Shown: positions 1-9,372, counted from the first letter of the stretch. The stretch: DNA of 64,000 nucleotides from Xanthomonas citri pv. mangiferaeindicae (GCA_002240395.1 CP016836.1:3534001-3598000); one strand, 5' to 3'. Notes: a model not told the origin generated them from the sequence alone. A program made the numbers and translations.

Positions 1-479
1 ACTTCGGCAGCAAGGAGAACCTCGTCAACGAGGTGTTCCGCCGGCGCATGGACCAGATGAGCGCGCAGCGCCTGGCCCAACTGCGCCGGGCGCTGGCCGA
101 GCAGCCCGGGCAGATCGAGCCGATCATCGCCGCCTTCGTCGATCCGGCGCTGGACATGGCGATCGGTCGCAACGGCAACGGCGGGTTCGTGCGGGTGATC
201 GCACGCGCCTATGTCGAGAAGAACGATGCGCTGCGCAAGTTCCTGTCCGAGCAGTACGGCCACGTGCCGCGCGAGTTCGCCTCGGCCCTGTCCACCTGTC
301 TGCCGGGACTGGGCAAGGCCGAGCTTTATGGCCGGCTGGATTTCCTGGCCGGCGCACTGACCTATGCGATGGCGGACTTCGGCTTGATCAAGCGGCCGCA
401 CGGCACCACCGAGGCCGAACACCGCACCCGGATCGCCGGCGAACTGATTCGCTTCTCTGCCGCCGGTTTCCGCGCCTGA
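1..479 (+). CDS. TetR family transcriptional regulator (5' end outside window)
   Basis: The reading frame is open from base 3, so the true start lies upstream. The first residues, FGSKENL, match the end of the TetR helix-turn-helix (the 'hFxsKexL' signature). The remaining ~150 residues form an all-helical ligand-binding part with no Cys-rich or other domain. It ends 50 bp before a beta-oxidation gene pair on the same strand. By analogy with FadR/PsrA-type TetR proteins it probably controls those genes in response to acyl-CoA or a fatty acid; that role is inferred from position only. The DNA-binding helices are mostly outside the window. Confidence 0.85.
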   Translation, partial: FGSKENLVNEVFRRRMDQMSAQRLAQLRRALAEQPGQIEPIIAAFVDPALDMAIGRNGNGGFVRVIARAYVEKNDALRKFLSEQYGHVPREFASALSTCLPGLGKAELYGRLDFLAGALTYAMADFGLIKRPHGTTEAEHRTRIAGELIRFSAAGFRA

Positions 480-529
480 CCCCCATGCCGGGCTCGACCC
501 GGCCCTTATCGAACAAAGGGATGGAGCAA

Positions 530-2902
530 ATGTCCGAGAAATTGCTTGTACGTCGCGCCGCGGTCCTGGGCGCCGGGGTCATGGGCGCGCAGATCGCCGC
601 CCACCTGACCAACGCCGGCATCGACACGGTGCTGTTCGACCTGCCGGCCAAGGACGGCGACCCCGACGGCATCGTCCGCAAGGCGCTGGCCAATCTGGGC
701 AAGCTCAGCCCCGCCCCGCTGGCCTCGCGCGCGTTGGCCGAAGCGATCGTGCCGGCGAACTACGAGACCGGCCTGGCGCTGCTCGAAAGCTGCGATCTGA
801 TCATCGAGGCGATCGCCGAGCGGATGGACTGGAAGCAGGACCTGTACCGCAAGATCGCCCCGCATGTGCCGGCGCACACCGTGCTTGCCAGCAACACCTC
901 AGGCTTGGGAATCAACAAGTTGGCGGAAGTTCTTCCAGAGGAACTTCGTCATCGTTTCTGCGGTGTGCACTTCTTCAACCCGCCGCGCTACATGCATCTG
1001 GCCGAACTGATTCCGGCCAAGACCACCGACAAGGCGGTGCTCGAGGGTCTGGAAACCTTCCTGACCACCCAGCTCGGCAAGGGCGTGGTCTACGCCAAGG
1101 ACACCCCGAACTTCATCGGCAACCGGATCGGCGTGTTCTCGATTCTGTCGACGATCCACCATACCCAGGAGTCAGGCCTCGGCTTCGACGAGGTCGACGC
1201 GCTGACCGGTCCCCTGCTCGGCCGGCCGAAGTCGGCGACCTATCGCACCTCCGACGTGGTCGGGCTCGACACCATGGCCCATGTCATCAAGACGATGGCC
1301 GACACCCTGCCCGACGACCCGTGGCACGACTATTTCGCCACGCCCAAGTGGCTGTCGGCACTGATCGACAAGGGCGCGCTCGGCCAGAAGGCCGGGGCCG
1401 GCATTTTCCGCAAGGCCGGCAAGGACATCACCGTCCTCGACCTCGAGGCGCAGGACTACCGCCCCGCCGACCGCAAGGCGGCCGACGAGGTCGTGGAGAT
1501 CCTCAAGACCCGGGATCCCGCCGAGCGCATGGCCAAGCTGCGCGCCAGCGCGCACCCGCAGGCGCAGTTCGTCTGGGCGATCCTGCGCGACCTGTTCCAC
1601 TACAGCGCCGTGCACCTGGAAGATATCGCCCAGACCGCGCGTGATGTGGATCTGGCGATCCGCTGGGGCTACGGCTGGCAGCAGGGGCCGTTCGAGCTGT
1701 GGCAGGCGGCGGGCTGGAAGCAGGTCGCCGACTGGATCGCCGAGGATATCGTTGCTGGCAAGACCATGAGCAGCGCGCCGCTGCCCGACTGGGTGTTCGA
1801 CGGCCGCGAGGGCGTGCACGCGGCCGAGGGCAGCTACAGCCCGGCCCAGAATGCCAAGCTGCCGCGCTCCGCGCTGCCGGTCTATCGCCGCCAGCGCTTC
1901 CCCGACCCGTTGCTTGGCGAGCGCTTCGATCAGGGCGAGACCCGCTTCGAGAACGATGGCATCCGGCTGTGGAGCGATGGCGACGACATCGGCGTGATCA
2001 GCTTCAAGACCAAGATGCACACCGTCTCCGACCAGGTGCTCGACGGCATCCAGGAGGCGATCGGCATCGCCGAGCAGGACTTCAAGGGCCTGGTGATCTG
2101 GCAGCCCAAGGAGCCGTTCTCCGCCGGTGCCGACCTCGCCGGCGCGCTGGGCCTGCTGCAGGCCGGCAAGGTGGACGCGTTCGAGGCGATGGTCGCCAAC
2201 TTCCAGGCGACCAGCCAGCGCATCAAGTATTCGCTGGTGCCGGTGGTCTCGGCAGTGCGCGGCCTGGCGCTGGGCGGCGGCTGCGAGTTCCAGATGCACA
2301 GCGCGCGCACGGTCGCGCACCTGGAGAGCTACATCGGTCTGGTCGAGGCCGGGGTCGGCCTGCTGCCGGCCGGCGGCGGTCTGAAGGAACTGGCGGTGCG
2401 CGCGTCGAACGCGGCCGGTGCTGGCGGCGACGTGTTCGCCGAGCTCAAGAAGACCTTCGAGACCGTCGCGATGGCCAAGGTCTCGACCTCGGCCGTGCAC
2501 GCGAAGGAACTGGGGCTGCTGCGCGCAGACGACGTGGTGACGTTCAACGCCTACGAGCTGCTGCATGTCGCCCGCCAGCAAGCTGCCGCGCTAGCCGAGT
2601 CGGGCTATCGCCCGCCCCTGCCCGCGCGTGCGATCCGGGTCGCCGGCGATGTCGGCATCGCGACCTTCAAGATGCTGCTGGTCAACATGCTCGAAGGCCG
2701 CTTCGTGAGCCCATACGACTACGAGATCGCCGAGCGCATCGCGACTGTGCTGTGCGGCGGCAATGTCGACCGCAACGCGCTGGTCGACGAGGATTGGCTG
2801 ATCCGTCTGGAGCGCCAGCACTTCGTCGAGCTGGCGCAGCAGGACAAGACCCAGGCCCGCATCGCGCACATGCTCAAGACCGGCAAGCCGCTCAGGAACT
2901 GA
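530..2902 (+). CDS. 3-hydroxyacyl-CoA dehydrogenase / enoyl-CoA hydratase, FadN-type
   Basis: Bifunctional beta-oxidation enzyme of 790 residues: hydration of enoyl-CoA and NAD-dependent oxidation of 3-hydroxyacyl-CoA. The NAD-binding Rossmann motif GAGVMGAQIA is at residues ~12-21 and the dehydrogenase domain follows. The crotonase part is C-terminal, with FSAGADLA near residue 530 and GLALGGGCEF near 578. This order is the reverse of E. coli FadB and matches the FadN layout known in Bacillus and many proteobacteria. I chose ATG 530 because GGAG lies at 523-526; an in-frame ATG at 485 would add 15 non-conserved residues. A thiolase gene follows 76 bp downstream, so the two probably form a fatty-acid degradation unit. 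Confidence 0.93.
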   Translation: MSEKLLVRRAAVLGAGVMGAQIAAHLTNAGIDTVLFDLPAKDGDPDGIVRKALANLGKLSPAPLASRALAEAIVPANYETGLALLESCDLIIEAIAERMDWKQDLYRKIAPHVPAHTVLASNTSGLGINKLAEVLPEELRHRFCGVHFFNPPRYMHLAELIPAKTTDKAVLEGLETFLTTQLGKGVVYAKDTPNFIGNRIGVFSILSTIHHTQESGLGFDEVDALTGPLLGRPKSATYRTSDVVGLDTMAHVIKTMADTLPDDPWHDYFATPKWLSALIDKGALGQKAGAGIFRKAGKDITVLDLEAQDYRPADRKAADEVVEILKTRDPAERMAKLRASAHPQAQFVWAILRDLFHYSAVHLEDIAQTARDVDLAIRWGYGWQQGPFELWQAAGWKQVADWIAEDIVAGKTMSSAPLPDWVFDGREGVHAAEGSYSPAQNAKLPRSALPVYRRQRFPDPLLGERFDQGETRFENDGIRLWSDGDDIGVISFKTKMHTVSDQVLDGIQEAIGIAEQDFKGLVIWQPKEPFSAGADLAGALGLLQAGKVDAFEAMVANFQATSQRIKYSLVPVVSAVRGLALGGGCEFQMHSARTVAHLESYIGLVEAGVGLLPAGGGLKELAVRASNAAGAGGDVFAELKKTFETVAMAKVSTSAVHAKELGLLRADDVVTFNAYELLHVARQQAAALAESGYRPPLPARAIRVAGDVGIATFKMLLVNMLEGRFVSPYDYEIAERIATVLCGGNVDRNALVDEDWLIRLERQHFVELAQQDKTQARIAHMLKTGKPLRN

Positions 2903-2978
2903 GGTTCGTGCGTGGCCCGCGTGTCAGGCCACGCCGTGTCCCCGTCCCGAACCTCGACATCGCATTCCGGAGTTTCCA

Positions 2979-4184
2979 ATGACCAAGCAGATCCAGGACG
3001 CCTATATCGTCGCTGCCACCCGCACCCCGGTGGGCAAGGCGCCCAAGGGCGTGTTCCGTAACACCCGTCCCGACGACATGCTCGCGCACGTGCTCAAGGC
3101 CGTCGTCGCGCAGGCGCCGGGCATCGATCCGGGGCGCATCGACGATGCGATCATCGGCTGCGCGATGCCCGAGGGCGAGCAAGGCATGAACGTGGCACGC
3201 ATCGGCGTGCTGTTGGCCGGCCTGCCCGATACCGTCGCCGCACAGACCGTCAACCGCTTCTGCTCCTCTGGCCTGCAGGCAGTGGCGCTGGCCGCCAACG
3301 AGATCCGGCTGGGCAATGCCGACCTGATGCTCGCCGGCGGCACCGAGAGCATGAGCATGGTGCCGATGATGGGCAACAAGGTCGCGCTGTCGCCGTCGGT
3401 GTTCAAGGACGACCATGTCGCGATCGCCTATGGCATGGGCATCACCGCCGAGAAGGTCGCCGAGGAATGGAAGGTCTCGCGCGAGGATCAGGACGCGTTC
3501 GCCCTGGCCTCGCACCAGAAGGCGATCGCCGCGATCCAGGCCGGCGAGTTCAAGGACGAGATCAGCCCCTACGAGATCCTGTCGCATCAGCCGGATCTGG
3601 CCGGCAACACTGTGCAGCTGAAGAAGCGGCTAGTGGATACCGACGAGGGCCCGCGCCCGGATTCGTCGCTCGAGGGGCTGGCCAAGCTCAAGCCGGTGTT
3701 CCGCAACGGCCAGTTCGGCGGTTCGGTGACCGCCGGCAACAGCTCGCAGATGAGCGATGGCGCGGCCGGCATCCTGCTCGCGTCCGAGCGCGCGGTGAAC
3801 GACCACGGCCTCAAGCCGCTGGCGCGCTTCGTCAGCTTCGCCGTCGCCGGCGTGCGGCCCGAGGTCATGGGCATCGGACCGATCGCGGCGATTCCCAAGG
3901 CGCTGGCGCAGGCCGGGCTGACGCTCGACGACATCGACTGGATCGAGCTCAACGAGGCATTCGCCGCGCAGGCACTGGCGGTGATCCGCGACAGCAAGCT
4001 GGACCCGGACAAGGTCAACCCGCTGGGCGGCGCGATCGCACTGGGCCATCCGCTGGGTGCGACGGGCGCGATCCGGACCGCGACGATCGTGCACGGCATG
4101 CGCCGCCGCAAGAAGCGCTACGGCCTGGTGACGATGTGCATCGGCACCGGCATGGGCGCTGCAGGCGTGATCGAGGCGCTGTAA
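2979..4184 (+). CDS. fadA: Acetyl-CoA C-acyltransferase (thiolase), FadA-like
   Basis: Thiolase of 401 residues that cleaves 3-ketoacyl-CoA with CoA, the last step of beta-oxidation. The nucleophilic cysteine is in NRFCSSGLQ (residue ~92), with GGTESMS following. The C-terminal region carries NEAFAAQ, the GHPLGATG loop with the catalytic His, and the second active-site cysteine in CIGTGMGAAG. A GGAG ribosome site precedes the ATG. It sits directly after the FadN-type enzyme, its metabolic partner. A strong hairpin downstream ends the unit. Biosynthetic thiolase (PhaA-like) is a less likely alternative given the partner gene. Confidence 0.93.
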   Translation: MTKQIQDAYIVAATRTPVGKAPKGVFRNTRPDDMLAHVLKAVVAQAPGIDPGRIDDAIIGCAMPEGEQGMNVARIGVLLAGLPDTVAAQTVNRFCSSGLQAVALAANEIRLGNADLMLAGGTESMSMVPMMGNKVALSPSVFKDDHVAIAYGMGITAEKVAEEWKVSREDQDAFALASHQKAIAAIQAGEFKDEISPYEILSHQPDLAGNTVQLKKRLVDTDEGPRPDSSLEGLAKLKPVFRNGQFGGSVTAGNSSQMSDGAAGILLASERAVNDHGLKPLARFVSFAVAGVRPEVMGIGPIAAIPKALAQAGLTLDDIDWIELNEAFAAQALAVIRDSKLDPDKVNPLGGAIALGHPLGATGAIRTATIVHGMRRRKKRYGLVTMCIGTGMGAAGVIEAL

Positions 4185-4283
4185 CGCACCACGGCATGTG
4201 TGCGGCCTCCGATTCACGAGGCCGCGACTGCTGACGGGTGCCGCCTGTCCGTCGCCTCGCCCCCGGATTGGCAGCCAAAAAAA

Positions 4284-4302
4284 GCCCCGGCACTGCCGGG
4301 GC
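4284..4302. terminator. Bidirectional intrinsic terminator
   Basis: GCCCCGGC / GCCGGGGC form an 8-bp stem with an ACT loop, preceded by seven A and followed by a T-rich stretch. It lies between the convergent thiolase (+) and OmpA-family lipoprotein (-) genes, so it can serve both. Confidence 0.85.
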
Positions 4303-4329
4303 GTTTCTTCAAGCGTGATCGCGTGGCGA

Positions 4330-5007
4330 TCAGCCCTGCAGCGGCACCACACGGACCTCGACGCGGCGGTTGGCCGCCCGGCCCTGTTCGGTGCTGTTGT
4401 CGGCGATCGGACGCGTCTTGCCGAAGCCGACGATCTCGAAGCGCTGGCGCAGCAGGCCCTGGCCGATCAGGTAGTTGCCCACCGCATTGGCGCGCTGTTC
4501 CGACAGTCGCTGATTGACCGCATCGCTGCCGACGCTGTCGGTATGGCCCGAGATCTCGACGATGGTCTTGTCGTACTCGGCCAGCGTGCGCGCGACGTTG
4601 TTGAGCGCGGGATAGAACTGGGCCTTCAGATCGGCCTTGCCGAAGTCGAAGGTCACGCCGTCAGGCAGATTGAGCTTGATGACGTCGCCTTCGCGATCGA
4701 CCTGGATACCGGTGCCCTGGGTCTGGCGACGCAGTTCGGCTTCCTGGCGATCCTGATAGGCACCGATCGCGCCACCGGCCAGGCCACCGACACCGGCGCC
4801 GACGAGCGCACGCTGGCGGCGTTCGGTTGCATCCGACCCGCTGAGCAGGCCCGCAACTGCGCCGATGCCGGCACCGATCAGGGCATTGTTGCGCGTGCGA
4901 TTCGGATCGTCGGGCGCGTTGGTCTGGCCGGTGTAGCTGGCGCAGCTGGTCAGCAACAGGACGCCTGCGATGGCCGTGGTCAGGCCTGCGGTGCTCAGTT
5001 TGCGCAT
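4330..5007 (-). CDS. OmpA-family outer-membrane lipoprotein with glycine zipper (YiaD-like)
   Basis: Lipoprotein of 225 residues. The start at 5007 gives a short signal peptide ending in the lipobox LLTSC (residues 16-20) and has AAGGGAGA upstream; the longer frame to 5142 adds a non-signal extension. Residues ~40-80 are a glycine zipper (GAGIGAVAGLLSG, GAGVGGLAGGAIG), typical of YiaD-type proteins. The C-terminal ~115 residues are an OmpA/Pal peptidoglycan-binding domain: ISGHTDSVGSD, LSEQRANAVGNYL and the closing NRRVEV. It likely tethers the outer membrane to peptidoglycan. A single gene, convergent with the thiolase. Confidence 0.92.
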   Translation of the reverse strand: MRKLSTAGLTTAIAGVLLLTSCASYTGQTNAPDDPNRTRNNALIGAGIGAVAGLLSGSDATERRQRALVGAGVGGLAGGAIGAYQDRQEAELRRQTQGTGIQVDREGDVIKLNLPDGVTFDFGKADLKAQFYPALNNVARTLAEYDKTIVEISGHTDSVGSDAVNQRLSEQRANAVGNYLIGQGLLRQRFEIVGFGKTRPIADNSTEQGRAANRRVEVRVVPLQG

Positions 5008-5175
5008 GTCTTGGATCTCCCTTAGGTCAGGACACGAATGTCCGCGAATGGTGATGGCGGGAGCGAAAGTACCCGTTGCCTGATGCAAATAGGGTGACGG
5101 ATGTGACGGTGTCCAAGGCCTGTTCAGTTTCGCGCGCGCCACCCCGCATCACGAGCGTGCGGCTCGGTCAAACGC

Positions 5176-6590
5176 TCAGCGTGATGCGCGATAGGCGGCG
5201 AGTGCCGCCTCCCGGCCTGCATCCAGATCCACCATCGGCTTGCGCGGATAGTCTGGCGCCAGCGCCGCCAGGCGGTCAGGCTCGGTCCAGGGCGCGAACA
5301 ACAAGGGCGCCGGCATGTCAGTCAGTTCGGGCAGCCAGCGCCGGATGTAGGCACCGTCCGGGTCGAAGCGCTGCGCCTGGGTGACGGGATTGAAGATCCG
5401 GAAGTACGGCGAAGCGTCGGCGCCGGTCCCACCGATCCACTGCCAGCCGAGCGTGTTGTTGGCCAGATCCGCATCCACCAGCGTGTCCCAGAACCAGCGC
5501 GCACCTTCGCGCCAGTGGACGCGCATGTGCTTGCACAGCCAGCTGCCCACGATCAGCCGCACGCGGTTGTGCATCCAGCCGGTGTGCCAGAGCTCGCGCA
5601 TGCCGGCATCGACGATCGGCACGCCGGTCCGGCCTTGCTGCCAGGCTTCGAGGCGACCGGCGTCGGGCCGCGCCCAGCGGAAGCGCGCGAAGCGGGGGTT
5701 GAGGTCGCGGCCGATGCTGTCGGGGAAATGGTGCAGCAGGTGGTGGGCGAACTCGCGCCAGCCCAACTGCCGGATGTAGGCATCGATCTGCGGCGCAGTG
5801 GCGGCGCGACGTTCGGCCTCCAGCGCGGCAACGATCCGCCACGGCGCGATCTCGCCGAAATGCAGGTGTGGCGACAGGCGCGAAGTGCCGACCTGATCGG
5901 GGCGGTCGCGGCCACTGGCGTAGTCGCGCAGTGCCCGTCGACGAAGACTTCGAGGGCCTCCCTTGCGCCGTCCTCGCCCGGCGTCCACGACGACCAGAAG
6001 CCGGTGGACCAGTCGGGTTCGGGCGCGAGCTTCAGGTCGGCGAGCGCGACGCCGTTGGGCCCGGCCTCGGCCGTCGGCAGCAACGGCGGCGGCGACCAGG
6101 TCGCCTGCATGCGCCAGGTCGACAGGGCCTTGCGCCAGAACGGCGTGAATACCTTGTACGGGCCGCCCTGCCCGGTCTGCAGGGCCCACGGCTCAAACAA
6201 TAAGGCGCCGTCGTGGCTTTCGGCACGCACACCGTCGCCGCGCAAGGTCCGCTTGATGCGGGCGTCGCGTTGTTCGATCGCCGGCTCATAGCGGCGGTTC
6301 CAGAACACCGCCTCCGCGTCGCAGGTCTCCACCAGCGTGCGCAGGGTCGGCAAGGTCGGGCCGTGGAAGAGGCGCAGGCGTGCGCCATGACGGCGCAAGG
6401 CCTGGTCGAGCGCGGCCAGTGCGCGATGACGCCAGGCGTTGGACGCTGCGCCCGGTGCCCAGTCGCCTTCCTCGTCGGGGGCGTGGATATAGACGCACAC
6501 CGGCGCCAGGCCGGCCTGGAGTGCTGCGTGCAGCGCGGGGTTGTCGTCGAGCCGAAGGTCGTTGCGGAACCAGACGATCGCGTTCGCCAT
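5176..6590 (-). pseudogene. phrB: Deoxyribodipyrimidine photolyase, interrupted by an apparent single-base frameshift
   Basis: Light-driven CPD repair enzyme. The N-terminal photolyase domain starts at ATG 6590 (MANAIVWFRNDLRLDD; GGAGGAG upstream) and reads well to FVDG. The FAD-binding domain then continues in another frame from ALRDYASGRDRP through TSRLSPHLHFGE, WMHNRVRLIVGS, LANNTLGWQWI and SPYFRIFNP to the stop at 5176. The two halves join exactly if one G is restored at the CCC run, plus-strand 5934-5936. Both halves are fully conserved on each side of the break, so the gene is either freshly inactivated or carries a sequencing error. Corrected length is about 471 residues, the usual size. 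Confidence 0.88.
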
Positions 6591-6735
6591 GCGCTCCTCC
6601 TCGCGCGTCGCCGGCAAGCCTAGCCGACCGCGATGATGGCGGCGAGAAGACCGCTACATCCCCTTCGCGCGCTTTTGCTTCACACTATTGCGTTCTGGCC
6701 CGCCCTGCGACGCCGCCCGTTTCCCGACCGCGCCT

Positions 6736-7176
6736 GTGACCGATTCGCCCTTCCCGCTCGAAGCCTCGCCCGAACAGGCGCAACGCGCCATCGCCGACGA
6801 ATTCGCCTTCTTCGGCGACTGGTCGGAACGCTATCAGTACCTGATCGACCTCGGCCGCAAGCTGCCGCCGTTTCCCGACAGCGATAAGACCGAAGCCAAC
6901 CGCCTGCATGGCTGCCAGTCGATGGTCTGGATCGTGGCCTCGGGTGATGCGGATCGGCTGGACTTCGCGGCGGCCAGCGACTCGGCGATCGTCTCGGGCC
7001 TGATCTACCTGGCCTTGCGCGTGTATTCGGGCCGCAGCGCACGCGAGATCGTGGATACCGACGCCAGTTACATCGGCGACATCGGGCTGGCCAAGCACCT
7101 CTCGCCCACCCGCAGCAACGGCCTGGCCGCCCTGCTCGCCTTCATCCGCGATCGCGCTCAGTCCGCGTTGGCGTGA
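6736..7176 (+). CDS. sufE: SufE-family cysteine desulfuration protein
   Basis: SufE-fold protein of ~146 residues that accepts persulfide sulfur from a SufS/CsdA desulfurase for Fe-S cluster assembly. The sulfur-accepting cysteine is in LHGCQSMVW, with the family's YLIDLGRKLPPFP stretch before it and HLSPTRSNGL after it. A GTG at 6736 (VTDSPFP) gives the usual N-terminus; an in-frame ATG at 6688 is the alternative and neither has a clear ribosome site. No desulfurase gene is adjacent. The stop overlaps the next gene's GTG by 4 bp, so translation is probably coupled to the MFS carrier. Confidence 0.87.
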   Translation: MTDSPFPLEASPEQAQRAIADEFAFFGDWSERYQYLIDLGRKLPPFPDSDKTEANRLHGCQSMVWIVASGDADRLDFAAASDSAIVSGLIYLALRVYSGRSAREIVDTDASYIGDIGLAKHLSPTRSNGLAALLAFIRDRAQSALA

Positions 7177-8420
7177 GCGTACCCGGCGACAAGTCTTCCG
7201 ACAGCCGGGCCGCGCCGCTGCGCAATCCAGGCTTTCGTGCATTGCTGGGCTATCGCATCCTGACGATCCTGTCCTACCAGATCGTTGCGGTCACCGTCGG
7301 CTGGCAGATCTACGCCGCAACCCAGAACCCGTGGATGCTCGGACTGGTGGGGCTGGCCGAAGTGCTGCCCTACTTCTGCGTAGCGCCGTTCGCCGGCTAC
7401 CTGGTCGATCACCTGCCCCGGCGCAAGCTGGGCATGGCGGCGGCCGCAGGCCTGGCAATCACACCGGTGCTGCTCGCCCTGCTGTCACTCGACGGGCTGG
7501 GCGACCACGTCTGGCTGATCTATCTGCCGATCATGCTGACCGGCATGGTGCGGGCGTTTCTGGGACCGGTCTACAACGCGCTGTTCGCGCGTGTGCTGCC
7601 GCGCGAGCAGTTCGCGCGGGGCGCCAGCCTGGGCAGCATCGCCTTCCAGAGCGCGGTCGTGGTGGGCCCGGCGATCGGCGGATTCGTCGTCGGGTGGGCC
7701 GGCGAAGCCAGCGCCTATGCGCTGGCCTCGGTGCTGGCGCTGGGCGTGATCGTGTTCTTGGCGCGGATGCGCGTGACCGAGCCGCCGCGCATGCTGCAAC
7801 GCGCCCCGATTTTCGCCAGCATCGCCGAAGGCGCGCGCTTCGTATTCGGCCACCAGATCCTGCTCGGCGCGCTGGCGCTGGACATGTTCGCGGTGCTGTT
7901 CGGCGGCGCAATCTCGCTGGCGCCTGCCTTCATCCACGACATCCTGCACTGGGGCCCCGAGGGCCTGGGCATCCTGCGCGGCGCGCCGGCACTGGGCTCG
8001 GTGGCAATGGGCATCTGGCTGGCTCGGCATCCCATCCAGCGCAACGCCGGCCGCTTCCTGCTGCTCGCGGTCGGTGGCTTCGGTCTGTGCATGATCGGCT
8101 TTGGCCTGTCCACTGCGTTCTGGCTGTCAGCGTTTTTCCTGCTGCTGTCGGGCATGTGCGACGGGGTGTCGGTGGTCATGCGCTCGACGATCATGCAGTT
8201 GGCGACGCCCGACCACATGCGCGGCCGGGTGTCGTCGATCAATGGCCTGTTCGTGGGCTCGTCCAACGAGATCGGCGCGTTCTACATGGGCTCGATGGCC
8301 CGCCTGCTCGGCCTGGTGCCGGCCGTCGTGCTCGGCGGCTTCATGACGATGGGCGTGGTCGCGACGACGGCATGGAAGGCACCGCGCCTGCGCCGCCTGG
8401 ACCTGCGCGAACTGCAGTAA
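7173..8420 (+). CDS. MFS transporter, EntS/MFS_3-like
   Basis: Inner-membrane carrier of 415 residues with about 12 hydrophobic segments. The MFS loop signature is seen as DHLPRRKLGM after the second/third helix, and MLTGMVRAFLGPVYNALFARV resembles the EntS/MFS_3 group of exporters. The substrate cannot be told. Start is a GTG sharing four bases (GTGA) with the sufE stop, so the two genes form a coupled pair, although no functional link is known. It ends 124 bp before a thioredoxin-like gene. Confidence 0.85.
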   Translation: MSVPGDKSSDSRAAPLRNPGFRALLGYRILTILSYQIVAVTVGWQIYAATQNPWMLGLVGLAEVLPYFCVAPFAGYLVDHLPRRKLGMAAAAGLAITPVLLALLSLDGLGDHVWLIYLPIMLTGMVRAFLGPVYNALFARVLPREQFARGASLGSIAFQSAVVVGPAIGGFVVGWAGEASAYALASVLALGVIVFLARMRVTEPPRMLQRAPIFASIAEGARFVFGHQILLGALALDMFAVLFGGAISLAPAFIHDILHWGPEGLGILRGAPALGSVAMGIWLARHPIQRNAGRFLLLAVGGFGLCMIGFGLSTAFWLSAFFLLLSGMCDGVSVVMRSTIMQLATPDHMRGRVSSINGLFVGSSNEIGAFYMGSMARLLGLVPAVVLGGFMTMGVVATTAWKAPRLRRLDLRELQ

Positions 8421-8544
8421 CGCGGAACTGTGACGGGCGACCGAGTCGCCCTGCCCGATCCCCGGAATACTCGCCCGAACACGTGACCTGCCACCGCAAG
8501 TCGTCCGCGCTCGGGATCGCGCGGATTTCGCCAAGGAACCGGCC

Positions 8545-9120
8545 ATGCGCGCACCCGTTCTGGTATCGATCGCCCTGCTAGTCGCCTGCGCGCTCGTTGT
8601 CGTGCTCGGCATCCAGAACCGCCGGCTGCAGACGACGCTGACCGACCTTCAGACCGCACATCTGGCACCGCCGGTAGGCGCATGGTGGCCGGCCCTCGAA
8701 CTGCAGACCCTCGACGGGCACACCGAGACGCTGGGCGGCGCAGGCCGGGCACAGGTCATCTATGTCTTCGACACCGGTTGCCCGGCGTGCAAGGCCTCGG
8801 TGCCGGTGGTGCGGGAGATCGAGCGTCAGCTGCGGGACGGCCCACGCGCTGTCTCGCTGGTGGGCATCGGTGGCGGACGCAATATGGCGGCCTACCCGGA
8901 GGACGCCGCATTCGACTTCCCCGTCTTTCCACAATCGGAAAAGCTGGTGTCGCTGCTTGGTCTGCAGCAAGTACCGCTGCTCGTCGCGGTCGATCACGAT
9001 GGACGCGTGGTCTTCTCGCATGTCGGGCCTTTGGACAAGGACGTAGCTGCATCCCTCATGACCGGCATCCGTGGCCTGGACGTCGCAGACGCTGGTCTCA
9101 CTCCAGGAGAAGGCAGATGA
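8545..9120 (+). CDS. Membrane-anchored thioredoxin-like (TlpA/MauD-like) protein with CPAC motif
   Basis: Protein of 191 residues with one N-terminal membrane anchor (residues ~5-22, LVSIALLVACALVVVLGI) and a periplasmic thioredoxin fold. The redox motif is FDTGCPACKASVP (CxxC near residues 77-80), and the cis-proline loop is seen as LQQVPLLV. It is probably a thiol-disulfide oxidoreductase or disulfide carrier facing the periplasm. AAGGAA precedes the ATG. The stop overlaps by 4 bp (ATGA) the start of a small Cys-rich exported protein, which may be its substrate. MauD-like proteins are the closest family I recognise; the physiological pathway is unknown. Confidence 0.8.
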   Translation: MRAPVLVSIALLVACALVVVLGIQNRRLQTTLTDLQTAHLAPPVGAWWPALELQTLDGHTETLGGAGRAQVIYVFDTGCPACKASVPVVREIERQLRDGPRAVSLVGIGGGRNMAAYPEDAAFDFPVFPQSEKLVSLLGLQQVPLLVAVDHDGRVVFSHVGPLDKDVAASLMTGIRGLDVADAGLTPGEGR

Positions 9121-9308
9121 AGAAGGTCACGAGCAAGATGAAGAATGCGTTGGTCGCGTTGGCGATCATCGGGTCCCTCGGGTTCGGGGCTGCCCAGGCG
9201 TTCCAGTCCAACGCCGCGGGCAGCCGGTGTACGCATCCTGAGACCGGCTGTCCCTGCAAGCCCGGTTGCCAGTACGGCGGTCGTGTCGGTTGTTGCCTGA
9301 TTCCCTGA
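9117..9308 (+). CDS. Small exported Cys-rich protein (63 aa), function unknown
   Basis: Reads as 63 residues. Residues 1-28 form a typical Sec signal peptide (Lys-rich start, hydrophobic ALVALAIIGSLGFG, AAQA cleavage site). The mature part of about 35 residues holds six cysteines (38, 45, 47, 51, 59, 60), including CPCKPGC and a final CCLIP. GGAGAAGG lies ideally before the ATG, and the ATG overlaps the stop of the CPAC thioredoxin-like gene by 4 bp, so the pair is translationally coupled. A bidirectional terminator follows. Six cysteines could make three disulfides or bind metal. I do not recognise the family. Confidence 0.75.
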   Translation: MKKVTSKMKNALVALAIIGSLGFGAAQAFQSNAAGSRCTHPETGCPCKPGCQYGGRVGCCLIP

Positions 9309-9321
9309 CGGGCGCGCAAAG

Positions 9322-9351
9322 AAAAAGCCGGTCGAATCGACCGGCTTTTTC
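9322..9351. terminator. Bidirectional intrinsic terminator
   Basis: GCCGGTCG / CGACCGGC stem (8 bp, AAT loop, 9327-9345) flanked by an A-run on the left and a T-run on the right. It separates the converging Cys-rich peptide gene (+) and dksA-like gene (-). Confidence 0.9.
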
Positions 9352-9372
9352 TGGAGCGATCGGCGGAAGCCG

